Shown: positions 17,634 through 30,844 of the stretch, one piece after another
Layout: every line of letters starts with the position of its first letter
Numbering within the stretch: position 1 is the first letter of the stretch
DNA from: Acanthornis magna
Taxonomy: Eukaryota; Chordata; Aves; Passeriformes; Acanthizidae
NCBI GenBank assembly: GCA_036785705.1
Contig: JAWUZG010000136.1
Span: 186,001-250,000, forward strand
Length of the DNA: 64,000 bases
Reading direction: 5' to 3'
Program-made: the position numbers and the translations under genes
Notes under the pieces: model-generated
The model's input: only the letters and a program-made list of their open reading frames with translations
The model's database searches: none
What the model was told of the DNA's origin: nothing

Positions 17634-20600
17634 GCAGGGACCGAGGAGACACAACGGAATTTTTTATTGCTGTGCATGTACTACCTACTCAAGCCAGTGA
17701 TCTTCCGAAGGATACCGCGCTCCCGTCGGAGCGGTGCGAGCGTGCTCCCACCAGGCTCCATCACCCTTACTCTCCACTTCTGTGCTCTGTAGGTAAAATA
17801 ACTGTGGACGTGCGTTGGTTTTCTATCGATAATGCGACATCTTGTCTGGGTTTTTTTCCTAGTACAGCTGGTGAGGGTCAATCGGCTCTTTCATAATCTG
17901 CCCGGACTGTTAATTCGCTAGAGGCTGCCACCCCCTCTCCTACAATTCACCCTTCTTTGGTTGGTTGTTTTTGAGGGTTGTATTCAGTTTCTTTGGTTTT
18001 CCAAGCATTTACGTGCAGCAAAACAGTTCAAAGTGGCAGGTTTGTTGCTTTTTTGGGTTGTTTATTTCTTTCCAGGACGTTTTTAGCCACATTGGCTAAC
18101 GGAGCAAAGCTCTCGGGATCATGAGCAAACTCAAATGTTCTGCATCAAGTATCCTGTCTAGACGGTGGTCTTAGTGAAGTCAGTGTGAGCTTGGCCACTG
18201 ATTTCAGTGAAACCAGACATATCTCTACCAGATGACTCCCTCTTTGCCCTGGTTGCAAGAGGTTAGGACATCCTTGAGGAGCAGGATGAGCCTGTCCTGG
18301 TAACAGAAGCCAACAAGGAATGATGTCCCAGCAGGAGCCTCTCTGGAGGCTCAGCAGAGCTTAATATATGCTGCGTTTTCATTTCCTTGTGGTTTCCTCC
18401 TGCGGTTCCACTCCTCCCCCAGGTTGTGACCAACCCCGGGAGCAGAAATACCCTCCCACCTCTGCCTTCGTCCCCTTACTCTTACTCTATACCCAAGCTG
18501 TCTACAGCAAGAAAAAAGCTTGGGAATCCAAGCTCGTTTCCCTTCCTAAGAGCCCTCTTACTTCCCAAAGTCAATGGAATCGAGGTTTGGGGAAGCCTCC
18601 AAACCCGTGGGATCTTTATGCAAACTGAAGCTTTAGCAATCTGCCCCAAATGTGGGCAATTGTGCCACCCTGTCCCCAAACGAGTGACACCTTGGTGCAC
18701 TCTCTTGGTTCAAGGTCTGCTTAAAAACGGCACTCGAGCCTCACTCAGGAGTCCCGGGGGGGCACAGCAGCACCACGGCTGGATTGCAATGGTCAGCCTT
18801 CAGTAGAGCCATTCCAAACTGCCCCCACAGCCACCCCACGGGGCATCCCAATCTCCAGGGATGGAGATAACACAGGCCTAGCTCGAGAAAATACTCAGCT
18901 ACTAACTCTGAGCACGGAGAAGTCATAAGAGGGGGAAAATGCTTAAGATCACGCAAGTGCTTATGCCCTGGCAGAATAATAAACCAAATCCTACGTGCAC
19001 AGTCACCGAGGCAGCAAAACCCGGCATTCCGCTTGAAAATGTGGGCAAAGTGAGCTCAGTTCTCCCTGTCATGGACACTTTTTTACCACAATTCACAATA
19101 AAGAGAAGAAAAATGTTGCAAAGTGGAGTTTGCACTGGCCAAAGGAGTGGGGATTTTGGCTCTTTGCCCTGGGGAGCAGCTAGAAGGGAAAAGTTAGAAT
19201 TAGCAATGGGACATCTTGGAATGTCCATGAGGTGACTCCAGGGAGAGTTTGGCCAGATCACATTTCATGTGCATACCAAGGAAGAGCCTCGAGGCATTGA
19301 GGAGCTGAAGACCTTCCAAACAAAAGCCCTGAACCTGCTCATTTTCCATGTTCCACCTCCCCAGAGCTCCCCCATTCACGATCAGGCCTGACCATCAATT
19401 TGGGAACAATCATTGTGGTGAGCTCCAGACTGAGCAGAGTGCAGACTGCAGTTAGTCCCACCAGCCCAGGTCATCAGGCCCGGAGCTGGTGGTGGCTGCC
19501 AGAGACCCCTGGAGCTGCAGAAAGCAGATGTGCAACAAGAGCAGGGCATTTCAAGACCCCAGCTGATGGTTCCCATCTTCTCCCACCACTTCTGCTCATG
19601 TCTTTGGAGCTGGAGGAAGACATAACTCATGGATAAAAAACAGGGCAGCTCAGGCTAAGCCTTTCTCCCATGACCAGCCATAAAAGGGGGATTAGGTCAA
19701 GCCTGACTCCTGATGGGTGTGGGGAAGAGTCCCCACTGCAAATCCTGGAGATGCTCCAGCACTCTTGGACATCAGCCCGTGCACCCCACCGAGGAAGGAG
19801 AGCGGGTGCCTGCTGGTGTCACCCAGCAGCAGATTTTGCCATGCCCAGGGAGACATCCACCTGCACCTGCCCAGGCAAATGCTAGAGCTTCCTCCATTTC
19901 ATACTGCAGGCCTTCAAGACAGAGTAAAAAACCCACGGTGTCAGGGCTGGAGATCTGGTGTCTTGCACCATCTCGGCTTTCGTTTCACATCAGACAAACC
20001 CACGTGGTCCTCCTTCCCAAAGCTTGTGTGTGGTGTCAGATTTTTCACCTTGGAGAAGGAAAGGCCCACTCTCTTCACCTTCGTCTTCACTGCATCACTT
20101 TGATCAAAAGTTTCAATCCAGAACTGAGAGACCTCGACTGTGGACATTCCCTGGATGACAGAGCCTTGCAGACACCCATTCAGACACTGTGCTGCTGCTG
20201 CTGGTTTTCCCTCTCTTGGGATTCTCCCAGGATCCCCCAAGCACTCGGCTGTCCTGCAGAAACCACCCCACCTGTGCTACAATGACAGAAAACACAGATG
20301 GTTTTGGGAGCCAAACTGCCACAAAGGATTCCTGTGCTTCAGGATTCCTCCCCACAACTGGACGTGCTCCCCATCAAGTCCTCTCCCCTGTGCCAGCCCT
20401 TTGCTCAGCAGAGACAGAGCAAAATGATGGTGGGACACCTGGATTCCTCTTGCTGTGCCCAGCTGGGAGCTCACCGGGCTCCTTCCAGGTCTTAATCCTT
20501 CCACACGATGGCTGGATGAAAACTCCCATCAAAAGCTTCATTTAGGCTCTGGGGTTTTGGATTAGGACAGCCAAGGGGTGCCAGGCTGGCTTTTGGGTGA

Positions 20601-23600
20601 CATATGCTGGGCATGGCCAAGGGGGCTGGCAGCGTGTCTCTTGGAGGCTCAGGCAGGGCTGATGAATTGTTTCTGTCCCCTGGAACTCCACTCAGAGTCT
20701 GGGCTTGACCATACTCCAGCTGTGTCCTCCACCCTGGAGCTAAAGGAATTCAGTGTGACATCCTGGCTCACATGTCATTCTCCAAGTCCTGCCCCCAAAA
20801 TCCTCCCTAACTTGCCGCTGGCCACCACCACAAGCTGTGGCCATGAGAGTCTCCGCTCCTGGTGTCCACAGACACTAGAGATGCTCTGGGATACCCGACA
20901 CATGGGACTGGGAAATACAACCCAAGATTTTTGGGAGAGCCAGGCCAGTGGTGGGAAGTTCTGGAGCAGCTCTGCTGTCACACCACCCCCATGTACAGAG
21001 CTCAGTCACGCTCCAGGCACATCCACACGGCAGAGGACACTGATCAGCTCCAGCGGCTTCCCCCCATGAGGATGTGGGCTAAGCAGGCTATCCTGGTGCC
21101 AGGGAAGGTCTTACCACTCGCTGTGAGCAGGGTTTGGCTCCACCACCATTCCAAGGCTGGCTGCTGCCGCTGCCCCAGCCACCCAGCTGGGTTAATTCCA
21201 GCACTCCCCTCTCACCTCCAGGGTGAGCATCACAACCAGGGCACGTTGTGCCTCACACAGTCCCACTTCGCTCCTGCCACTGTCTGGTGGCAGCCGGCGG
21301 CCCCGATCCTGCTGTCACTGGTGGTGGTCACTCACCTCCGGGTTCCCACACTCCAGAGAGGAATGGAATTGTTGCTCTTACGCTGTTGTACAGAGAGAAG
21401 TGTACTTGGATGTAAATAAGAGCCCAGCTCTGTATGTTGATTATTAAATGGAGACAAGAAGGCTCTGTGGCTTCTGTGTTGGCGAGCGGGGCCGAGCGCT
21501 GAGCGCTGCACAGAGGGTGCTCACCACCCCAGCCTGTGCCTGCCTGCAGTGGGAATCAGGGCTTCAGCCCCTCCCAGCAAAGCAATCCTCATGGGATTAG
21601 CTCAGCCTGGTGTCACTCTGTCCTGCTTTGATGCTTGCTGTCACCCCCAGCCAGGTTCACAATTGCCCCCTGGTTAAGGCCAAAATCCCCTCTGCCCGTC
21701 TGGTGTCACAGACTCCATGCAGTGGCTCCCAGGGGTGTCCCCCGTGAGCCCTGCCCATGGAAAGGACCATCCTGCTCCCCTCCTGCCCCTTGCAGTGGCA
21801 CTTTATCGCTCGCTCAAGGCAGCGAGCTCACGAGCAACATGACCAAAGATCTCCGGAGAGCGTTGGGCTGCATGCTTGGAGCTGTGTCCCAGCGTTCCTG
21901 GGGAGAGAGGAGGCTGGTGTGGGCTGGAAAAGGGGAATGAGAACTGGCAGGGGACATTGATTTCCCCCTGTCCCACCCGGGAAAGTCTGCAGGTCTATAA
22001 GGGCATTTCCTGTGTGAGATAGGACAGCATAGAAAGGAGCTCCTGGGTGAGGTGATTGTCCCCAGTTGGTTACACCACTATCCTCCACAGCCATACCAAT
22101 CAGCTCCACACATTTCCTGGGGAGAATGTGGAGCAGGGGCTGTTCCTAGGAGTTGGGATGGATGCCATTCCCTTTTTCCTTTAGGAGAAGAGAGGGTGCA
22201 CGCCAAGCCATGCATCCTCTTGTCTTCAGGCAACTTCACACCTCTTGTCTTCAGAGCAATAGGTCTCCTCTAGCTCAGCAGTAGACATCACTACAGGGTC
22301 CAGTCAATTGTTCTGGCTCAGTGGGAATTGTCCAGGAAAATGTGGATCCTGAGAGCTGGTGGTCCTGCTGGCTGCCCCCTTGGTGTCCTCTGCCCAGCTC
22401 ACCCCAGGGCACCCTCAGCACTCTCCTCACAAAGGAACCAAATTCCAAGGTGAAGGCAGCGTGTTCTTCGCTTCTTCTGCTCCTTTGGGGTCCTGAAGGC
22501 ATCTCCACCCACCTTTGCTCCGTGAAGGCTCCTGGGCCTGGCAGGAGGCCAGCGGGAGATCTGTGCTCCTGCAGGAGGGTGTTCAGGTGGGTCAGGGCCT
22601 TGGGCAGATGCCTCTCACTGTGCCTCTGCTCCCCAGCAGTGCTCAGCCTTCTCCAGGCTCTCCTGCCTATTTTTAGGTAATTCCCATCCTGTTGGAGCAG
22701 TCAGTGCCTCTCTCAGTGCTCTCCCAGGTACATCTGGACAAGATGGAGCTACAGCCCCCATGGAGAGTGGGTTATCCCAACTCTGCTCTCAGAGGAGCTC
22801 TCCAGAACACTGATCCTCTCCTCTCTGACATTCCCATGGCAGCTCTATCAGCCCTGCTTTACCTCCAAGGACAATCTGGCTTCCTACTGAAGGACATTCC
22901 CATGGCCTGCGATCCCGAGGAATCATTGCACAGGGATTCACACCATCACCACCCAGCTCTGGGGCTCCCTGGTCCTTCCACCCTCTGCAAAATCAGGGCT
23001 CTGAGGGGCCTATGAGGTCCATAGGGGCACGCAGGACCCCCCAGTGTATCGAGGGGTTGGGATTACATCCAGCTGTTTGCAGATGTTGGCTTCCCAATAG
23101 GATGTTCCATGCTGGCAGTGCAACTGCCGTCAGGACCAAGCTCCTGCACTTTCAGGATAATCCTCCTCCCTGGTTCTCCCAATGATGGGGATCGTGTCAA
23201 GTCTGGAGCCTGGGACCAGGCTGTGTTTTCACAGCTCTCTCGCAGATCTGTTTTCTCCAGCAGGAAGTCCCTGCTTTCTGTCCCAAAGCAATAGGTTTTT
23301 CCAGGGAGATTTAAAAGGGACTCTTCCCAACTCTGACACCTGCAGGCAAGCCAACATTCCTGTGAATACCTTCATAGCTGCAGCCCTGGGCTCAACTCCT
23401 TTGGAAAGGGATGCGAGGTCCGCTCTGGCTCCAAATAACCACAGCAGTCTGAGCTCGGTGGCCCTGTTTATTCAGAGAGCCCAAAGCTTCCCACACCCTT
23501 CAGGCCACCAGCCTGGATGCCCAGGAGGTGTGACCCTCCTGGTGCCATCCCATGGCTGTCACTGGGTCCCTGCAGTAGATCTCCTCCATGTGGGAGCTCA

Positions 23601-24905
23601 CGGGGTCACGTTTGGTGACAACCAGTGGGACTACCATTCCTGAGGCTCGGAGGAGAAGGCCCCTTTCCCCCTTTCCCGTGACTGAAAGGAGCAGAACACA
23701 TGCGGGCAGAGCTCCAGCACCGGTGCAGGAGCGTCCCAGCGCCACCCAATGCTGCACACCTGGCCTATGTGTCTATGCAGTCCCTTCCCAGGCAGCCGTG
23801 TGCCCGCAGAGCCCAGCCCGGGGCTCCTCCGAGGTGTCTTCGTTTGCACTCTCCGGGACCTGGTAATCGCTGTGAGCCCAGAGGAGCCCCCCTGGCCTTT
23901 GCCTCGCTCCGGGCACCACGCTGGGGAGGGTTTTCCTCGCCCCAAACCGATGCACGCCGCTGAGTCGTCCGTTCTGCAGCAGATCCATAGCTGTGCCCCC
24001 CAAATCCCAGCTCCCCGCGGGGAGGAGGGCGGGTTGGGCGAGGCTGCTGTCCGACCTCACCAGCAATAACAGGAGCTCTCCGCCGGCGCTGGGCCGTGCC
24101 CTTCTGCAGGACCTCCTGCGTGAGACCCCTCGTCCCATTCCGGACCTCCCCGAGTGTAAATTCAATCCCAGCCTTGTGCTTTCTTCCCTCTCGTTCCCTG
24201 ACGCCTCGGTGTCTCTCTTTCTCTCTCTCTCTGTCTCTCTCCTCTGACTGTGAATTCAAACCAGAAGTGTTCTGAACTCGACTCCGTTACTGTTCTGTTT
24301 CTGCGTCGACTGTTGCTGGTTCTCCGAACTGCGTTTAAACGAGACTTTGCAAAAAAAAAAAAAAAAAAAAAAAAACCTAAAAAAAAAAAAAACTTAAAAA
24401 AAAAAATTCAAAAAAATTATATATATATATAAATATATATATATACTTTAAAAAAATAATAAAAATATTTTAAAAAGAACTCCATAAAGTTGGGTGTCTC
24501 TCCTGTCCACTTGGTCACTTCCAAACACCGTTGTCTTGACTCTGCCTCTGGTTAAGTGTGTTTAAAGACATGAGGTTGGGGGAAAAAAAAAAAAAGGAAA
24601 AAAGAGGTAACACGCAGCATTCTGGGATTTTTGTACAGCAAAGGTGTATCCGTTTTGGAAGTCCTTGTTAAAACTCTACCACACTTCCCAATTCCCTGCT
24701 GGTCTGTTGTATGTTCCCGTTGGGTTATCCACATGTGAAGAGCTACTGCCTTTGCCATTTTCTACGGTGAATATATAAATATATCTGTACAGAGGTATGT
24801 ATATATATAAATAGACATGCAGATCTATATGTATACGTATCTCCAACTCTCCTCTCTCGACCTGACTGTGAAGGATTTTTATTGGGCAAAATAAAATGGA
24901 GAAAG
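17634..24905 (+). other. LZTS3 3' UTR and downstream tract
   Basis: Non-coding sequence after the LZTS3 stop. ATTAAA at 21443-21448, following GATGTAAATAAGAG, is one plausible poly(A) signal. A second is AATAAA at 24890-24895, at the end of an A/T-rich block with poly(A) at 24351-24375, TA-rich sequence around 24418-24445 and CT runs near 24210-24245. Neuronal genes in this family often use alternative distal poly(A) sites, so a 3.8 or 7.3 kb 3' UTR is possible; no intervening gene was recognised on either strand. Confidence 0.45.
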
Positions 24906-26085
24906 GCCCCGTTTTAAAAACAGGACTGTGTGGCTTGTTTGGTTGTGTTGCAGGTGGGAGAAGGGGTGAGAACCAAGGGGGTTTTGGGGATGGATCCACA
25001 GCTGGGCTGGGGAACTGGGGGGAAAGCTTCACCCTGGATGTACCAGCGCCCTCCAATGCAGCTGCAGTGGTGGGAAGGCAATTCCCTGTCCCTCCCATGC
25101 CAAGCCCTCACTCAGAACAGCCGTATCTCCTGCTGGAACATCTCTGGGGGCTCCCTGATTTTGCCAGCACGAGCCCTTCACATGGCTGAAGGGGTGGAAA
25201 ACATTCAAAATGCATCCAATTTGTGTTGGATTGCAGATTCTGGGGTGGGGAGGAGGATGCTCCAGGGAGGATTTGAACACAGTCCCCCAGGCCAAGCTCC
25301 ATTCCACCTTCCCTCACAACCAGGGAGGTAATACCGTGTCCAAAACCTCCTGCAGGTTTTTACTCAAACTAATCCCACCCAACTGCTTGATCAGCATCAC
25401 TAAAAGCAACAGATAAACGTTATTTTTCTTTAAAATCCCAACAATTCCAGCACTTTTCCCAACCATAGCTTTATTGGCGAGGTCTCCTGCCCTCTGGTGA
25501 CAAAGCTGGTGCCTCCCAGGGCAAAGCGAGTCAGGGATTCCATGAGTTCCCTCTGGTTTAAAGCCGAAGGTGCCATCAGCCAACGTGGCTCTCCTCCACA
25601 TCCCCGCGGCCTCCTGAAAATGGGATTTCCTCACTCGCCAGGGGATAAAAGGAAGAGGTGGACAGGAATTACACCTGGCAGAAATCTTAGGAGGCCATAT
25701 TTAATTACTGTTTGCCAGTGCTAAAAGCCTGCAGTGGACAGGAGAGGGATTTTCTAGGAACAGTGGAGCCGTGATTATTGGAAATACTCAAAATCTGTGC
25801 AGACACAGCCACGGCCAATGGGCTCTGCGTGGCTCTGCTGGAGCAGGGGCTCAGGGCAGACCTCCACAGGTCCATTGTCACCTGAATCCCTCCCCGTTCT
25901 CTTGGGACAGCTGCAGTGACAGGCGCCAGCTCAGACACGAGCCTCCCACACACCCCACTCACGACCCCGACCCACACCAGCGCGGGGGCTGGTGCCTCTC
26001 TGGGGACACGAAAAGGACACGAAAAGGACATCCCTGGGTGTGCAGGTACCCAGAGGGGTTCTGCAGCCAAAAGTTCACAGACTCA
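24906..26085. other. Spacer between LZTS3 and the UBOX5/FASTKD5 promoter
   Basis: No gene, RNA or clear repeat was recognised. G-rich unique sequence with short frames on both strands that lack family resemblance. Confidence 0.5.
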
Positions 26086-26275
26086 CTGAGCCACGGAATG
26101 GTTTGGGTTGGAAAGCACCACAGAGACCATCGAGTCCCACCCCTGCCATAGGCAGGGACACCTCCCACTGTCCCAGGCTGCTCCAAGCCCTGTCCAGCCT
26201 GGCCTTGGACACTTCCAAGGATCCAGAGGCAGCCACAGCTTCTCTGGGCACCCTGACCAGGATGGTGGTGAGGCA
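26086..26275 (-). mobile_element. CR1 LINE 3' fragment just upstream of the CpG promoter
   Basis: Reverse-oriented CR1 end: ACGGAATGGTTTGGGTTGG at 26094, CCACCCCTGCCATAGGCAGG, CTGGCCTTGGACACTTCCAAGG and GCCACAGCTTCTCTGGGC. It stops ~180 bp before the CACGTG cluster, so it may form the upstream limit of the promoter. Confidence 0.9.
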
Positions 26276-26439
26276 CTGGCACAGGTGCCCACAGCTCCGC
26301 GTGACGGGCGGCGGCCGCAGCTCCCCCTCGGAGCACCGGGGAGGCGGGGCCGTACCCGGCAGGTCGGGCGGCTCGGCTGCTGCAGGAAAGCCACGACGCC
26401 TCAGGAGCACCCCCGGGACCCCTCGGCCCCCCGCGGCCG

Positions 26440-26690
26440 CCATGGCGGCACCCACGTGACTCCGCGGCACCCACGTGACTCCGCGGCGTCACGTGACCCC
26501 GCGTCACGTGGGCGCGCGGGAGGGGCTCGCGCGGCGCTCCGCTGGCACCACCCGCCGGTCACGCGCGCGGGCGCGCGCGCTCTGGCAGCCGGAAGTGGCG
26601 TCACCGCCGCGCGACCGGAAGCGGCGGGAGGAGGCGAAGGGGGTAGGAGGAGGCGGCGGTGGCGGCGCCGGAGCGGCCCCGGTGAGTCCC
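26440..26690 (+). promoter_or_regulatory. CpG-island promoter and first exon shared by FASTKD5 and UBOX5
   Basis: Very CpG-dense. Four CACGTG E-boxes lie at 26453-26458, 26472-26477, 26490-26495 and 26505-26510, the palindrome bound by USF, MYC and MiT factors. Two ETS-type sites follow at 26589-26596 (CCGGAAGT) and 26615-26622 (CCGGAAGC), typical of TATA-less nuclear genes for mitochondrial proteins. A strong donor (CCCCG then GTGAGT) at 26681/26682 marks the end of a non-coding first exon. In mammals UBOX5 and FASTKD5 share a first exon; the order here fits that, but no transcript evidence is available. Confidence 0.75.
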
Positions 26691-27134
26691 GGCCCCTTCC
26701 CGTGCCCGTTCTCATTCCTGTTCTCCTTCCTCTTCTCTTATTCCCATCCTCTGCCTCCTGCCCGCGCCGCCCCTTCAGCCGGCGGGGCCCCCCCGTCCTG
26801 CCCAGGGCTGCACTGCCCCATAGATGTGTATGCGTATATGTATATATATATATATGTGCGTGTGTGTATGTATATATTGATATATTATGTGTCTGTAGGT
26901 GCAGCCATAGGGGTGAGGCGGGACTGGGGCTTCCAGCCCTGTCCCCGGTGCTGCCCTGGAGCCCCGGTGGAAGGGAATTGCACCGGGAGAAAGGAAATGC
27001 TCCAAGGGCTGCAGCCCTTCTGCTTTGGAGCCAGGCTGGGAGAGCTGGGAGTGTTCCCTGGAGAAGGGAAGGCTCCGGGGAGACCTTAGAGCCCCTTCCA
27101 GTACCTAAAGGGGCTCCAAGAGTGGTGGAGAGGG

Positions 27135-27425
27135 ATCTGGGACAAGGGATGGAGTGACAGGGCGAGGGGGAATGGCTTCACATTGACAGAGGGCGGAGTT
27201 AGATGGGATACTGGGGAGAAATTGTTCCCGGTGAGGATGTTGAGGCCCCTGGCACAGGTGCCCAGAGAAGCTGTGGCTGCCCCTGGATCCCTGGAAATGT
27301 CCAAGGCCAGGTTGTTTGGGGCTTGGAGCAACCTGGGACAGTGGGAGGTGTCCCTGCCCATGGCAGGGGGTGGAATGAGATCAGCTTTAATGTCCCTTCC
27401 AACCCAAACCATTCTATGATCTTAA
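27135..27425 (+). mobile_element. CR1 LINE 3' fragment in shared intron 1
   Basis: Forward CR1 3' UTR: GGCACAGGTGCCCAGAGAAGC, TGGATCCCTGGAAATGTCCAAGG, GGAGCAACCTGGGACAGTGG, then the tail TTCCAACCCAAACCATTCT. The orientation is the same as the host genes. Confidence 0.9.
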
Positions 27426-29149
27426 AAAAGAATGAAAAAGCACGAACAAACAAAAAAGTGTCAATTTTGCACCCTGACATCATAACCTGTTGGTGAGAGA
27501 AAATTGCTTTTCTGTTGCTCTCCCCTCCAGCTCAGGCGCAGGAGTTCACTTTAGGCTGTTGGCCATAATGAGCTGTTTTGTCCTCAACATTTCATACCCT
27601 GTTCATTCCTCACACATCCCGAGGGGTTTCCAAAAGCCCCTCTGAGTGTTCCAGCGGGAGCAAAAGCCCTGACAGCATTTTGGGATGCACCAATCTCCGC
27701 TTCCACAGGACTGATCCCTTGGGGTGGGTAGCATCCCTCTGGGAATGTTCTTTTCCAGGTGTTTTGCGATGCTGAGCTGTGACACTTAAACAGAGATGTT
27801 TCCATGCCTGAGCAGCTCCTCAAACTGCATTCCCAGCCTGCAGGGCCCAGCTCCCAAACTCCCAGGCTCATTGGAGCTGCTGGAAGTGAAAATTCTGGAG
27901 AGACTTGCCCAGAGGTGGGAAGGAGTTTGGCTGTGTTGGGCTGTGAAGTGGGAGGAGGAAGGAAGGAAAGAAGGCCGATTGCTCAAGGTGAAGAGAGGCA
28001 AATCAAGGGAAGGTGTGGGTGGAGTTGGAAGAGAAATGGGGTGGAAACTGGAAAGATGGCAAAGATTTGGGCCGGGGGTGGGTGAAATTGTGGAAAAATC
28101 ACTTGGAGCAGCCTGTTGCCTTCAAGGGTGCTTGAAACTGTCTAGTCCCATCCCAACCTCACTCCCCTGTGCATGGTCTTCTCTTTTTTGCTGGATTTGG
28201 AGCAAAGGAGGAGAGGAACAATCTCTTTCCTGCCTGGATTCCCAAATGTGTCACAGCTCCACAGTCAATCCGGGGAGGATATTCTTAGCAGCACGCGGCG
28301 TTCGCCTTCGGAGCCTTCACCAGGGCTTTGATTCCCTGACTTTGAAGTGGGGCTGTTGTTGCTGGGAGGGGTTCTGGGAACAGCAGTGCTGGGTTTCCTA
28401 GGGAGTATCACCTTCCACAGCAGAGAGAAGTTGGTTTATATAAATAACCTGTCTTTTGTTAGTAGAAAAATAGATGAAGACGCTCAAAGCCGAGTCAGAC
28501 AAGGAAATCTCCGGGAAAGCCTCGCCTGGATAAACCTCCTCTTGTTCAAGATGATTACTGGAGCTTGACCCAGCCCTCGAAGGGTCCTTCAGGACAAGCT
28601 CTGTGAGGTGCTAGAGGAGATGTTGGAGCTTTGAAATCCAGCTCTTGGCTCAGGTTTTCCTGTCTGGTTTCTGAGGGGGCTTTTCCTTTCCCTGCTCCCC
28701 AGGCAGGCAGGAAGAGGCAGAGTCTCTCTGCCTGGCAAAATTTTACTTCTCATGCTGGGAGAGATTCGTGGCCTTGAACTAGCCTGGGGCCTGTGGGCAG
28801 AGCCTGATCTGCCCCGGGGCTGCCTCAGGGTGTTTGGAGGTGCAGATAAGGTGCCCAGTAAGTTGTTGACCAGTTCACAATATTTACTGATCATCTTAGA
28901 AACACAATTTTTGTGCCTCTCTCTTGAACCCTCCTCCTTGCGTGGCTATCTCCACAAATCTACATTTCAGTTTGCCTTCCTTTTTTTTCCCCTCAGAACC
29001 TCCCATTCTCTAGCCCAGTTGTTTTTTTCAGCTCTCTGCTGGGGTGGTTTCTGCTCCAGCAGCTTTTCCTCCCTCTCTGAGTGGTGTTTGCTGCCTCCAG
29101 ACTCTGTCCATGGAGCAGAGGATGTGGGATGTCCTCATCTGCTTCTCAT
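27426..29149. other. Intron sequence, nothing recognised
   Basis: Presumed intron between the shared first exon and FASTKD5. Unique, moderate GC. No supported gene or repeat was seen beyond simple tracts. Confidence 0.45.
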
Positions 29150-29308
29150 GTTTCCCAGAGAAGCTGTGGCTGCCCCTGGATCCCTGGCAGTGTCCAAGAC
29201 CAGGCTGGACAGGGCTTGGAGCAACCTGGGACAGTGGAAAGTGTCCCTGCCCATGGCAGGGGGTGGAATGAGATGGTCTTTAAAGTCCCTTCCAACCCAA
29301 AGCTTTCC
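29150..29308 (+). mobile_element. CR1 LINE 3' fragment
   Basis: Forward CR1 end with CCCAGAGAAGCTGTGGCTGC, TGGCAGTGTCCAAG, GGACAGGGCTTGGAGCAACC and the tail CCCTTCCAACCCAAAG. Strongly truncated at its 5' end. Confidence 0.9.
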
Positions 29309-30806
29309 TCGATTCAGGGCACACCCCCGAGGCTCCTACAGGGAGCCATCCCCACATCTGGCACCATAATGGAGCAGAGACTTTGGCTCTTCCCCTCCTC
29401 CCTCCCTTCCCCTCTCACCGTTGAGAGATCAGCTGATGCTTCGCCATTGCAGTGCAGGAATAAATCACCTCATGGATTGTGGGAGATGTGGGGATCCTTA
29501 TACTCCAAAAAAATCCAGTTTACGCTCAGCCAGAGCTGCATGTGAGCCCCCATCCTGCTGTCCTGCTCACACCCCCCAAACCCACACTTCACCCCTCCTC
29601 CTCTGCCCCGAAGTGCCCATTTTGCTGCTGCAGAACTGATTTTGCCTGCGCTGATCCCACATCTTGCTCCATCCCTAATCAGGAAGCCGTGAGTACAAGC
29701 AGAGCTCCGAGGGGTGTCCGTGAGGATTTATTTCCTTGTGTGGGGAGCACAAAGTTTGTTGCAGTGGCAGTGTCTGTCAGGCCTTGGCTTTCCTGATTGC
29801 CCAGCTCCCTGTGGTACTGAGGCATTTTAAGGAAGTGGATAACACCTGTGTGATGGATCTTTGGGTGGGATAAGGATGTGCTACACGGCATTGTTATTGT
29901 TATGAATAAATCTTAAAAATTTATTTTTTTAATCAGCGTCTGAATCGTGGTGAACAGGGCTGGTTTGGCAGCTACTGCAAGCTGGCAGCACACAGCTGGA
30001 CTCCTACGGATTTCTCATCCTCACCCTCCGAGCTGTAGCTGCTTTAGGCAGGAGTCAGGAAGGCACCAGCCATTTTTAAGCCTCCTGTACCCTAAAACTC
30101 TGGGAAGAACTCCCAAATGAGAAGCTTAAAGCTCTGTTCCCCCTGGTTCTCAACCTGGGATGTAGCATCACGTAATGATTTGTGTTACTTCTCCCCTGCT
30201 CTTCCCCCACTTCACTCTGGGCCATGTTTCTTCTTTCCTCTAACCTCCATCTGCAGGTTCTGGGCCAGTTTTCACTCTCTGCACTGGTTTTGTGGAGACT
30301 TTGCTCCACATCCTTTCTCCGGGTGCGAAGGGCAGTGTGACACCCTGGATATTTGGACAACTTCTCAGGTGGTGGTCAGTGATTCAGACCACGATGACCA
30401 AAGCAGCAGAATGCTCTGTTTGAACACATAAAGTCTCTTGAAGCTGCAGCTCTACTGCAAAAACACATTTTCGTTGTTCAGAATGAAAGAAAAGCAGCTT
30501 GGGTCTTTTAAAAATGAAAAAGCGGTGATTTCTTCTCTAAACTCTCCTAGTCTGTGCCAGGTTTCTTGTGTCTGCTGAGTAGCAGGTCATGCCTGACTGC
30601 CTTCTGCTCCAACCTCAGGTCACCTGAGTCCTTGTCCTGAGCTGCCTTTGCATGAGGTGACGTTCCATAGTGGCTTTGCAGGGATCCAGCTGCCCTGGCC
30701 AGGGGAAGCAGTGGCACCGCCTCCCTTTGGGTAGCGTAAAGGATTGATTAAAACGTGCTGCCTGTGAGGTGGAGGCCACTCACTCTCCGTCTGCCCTTTT
30801 TTCAGT
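29309..30806. other. Intron sequence before FASTKD5
   Basis: Presumed 5' intron ending at the acceptor 30795-30807 (GCCCTTTTTTCAG). An A/T-rich stretch near 29890-29935 contains GAATAAATC. No coding exon was recognised. Confidence 0.45.
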
Positions 30807-30844
30807 ACCTGGAAGCAGTTCTGAGCCCCAATAAGTTGAGATCC

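Noticed and set aside
30755..30844. Upstream in-frame methionine for FASTKD5
   Set aside because: A strong pyrimidine-rich acceptor at 30795-30807 lies between it and the start at 30845, so it is probably intronic.
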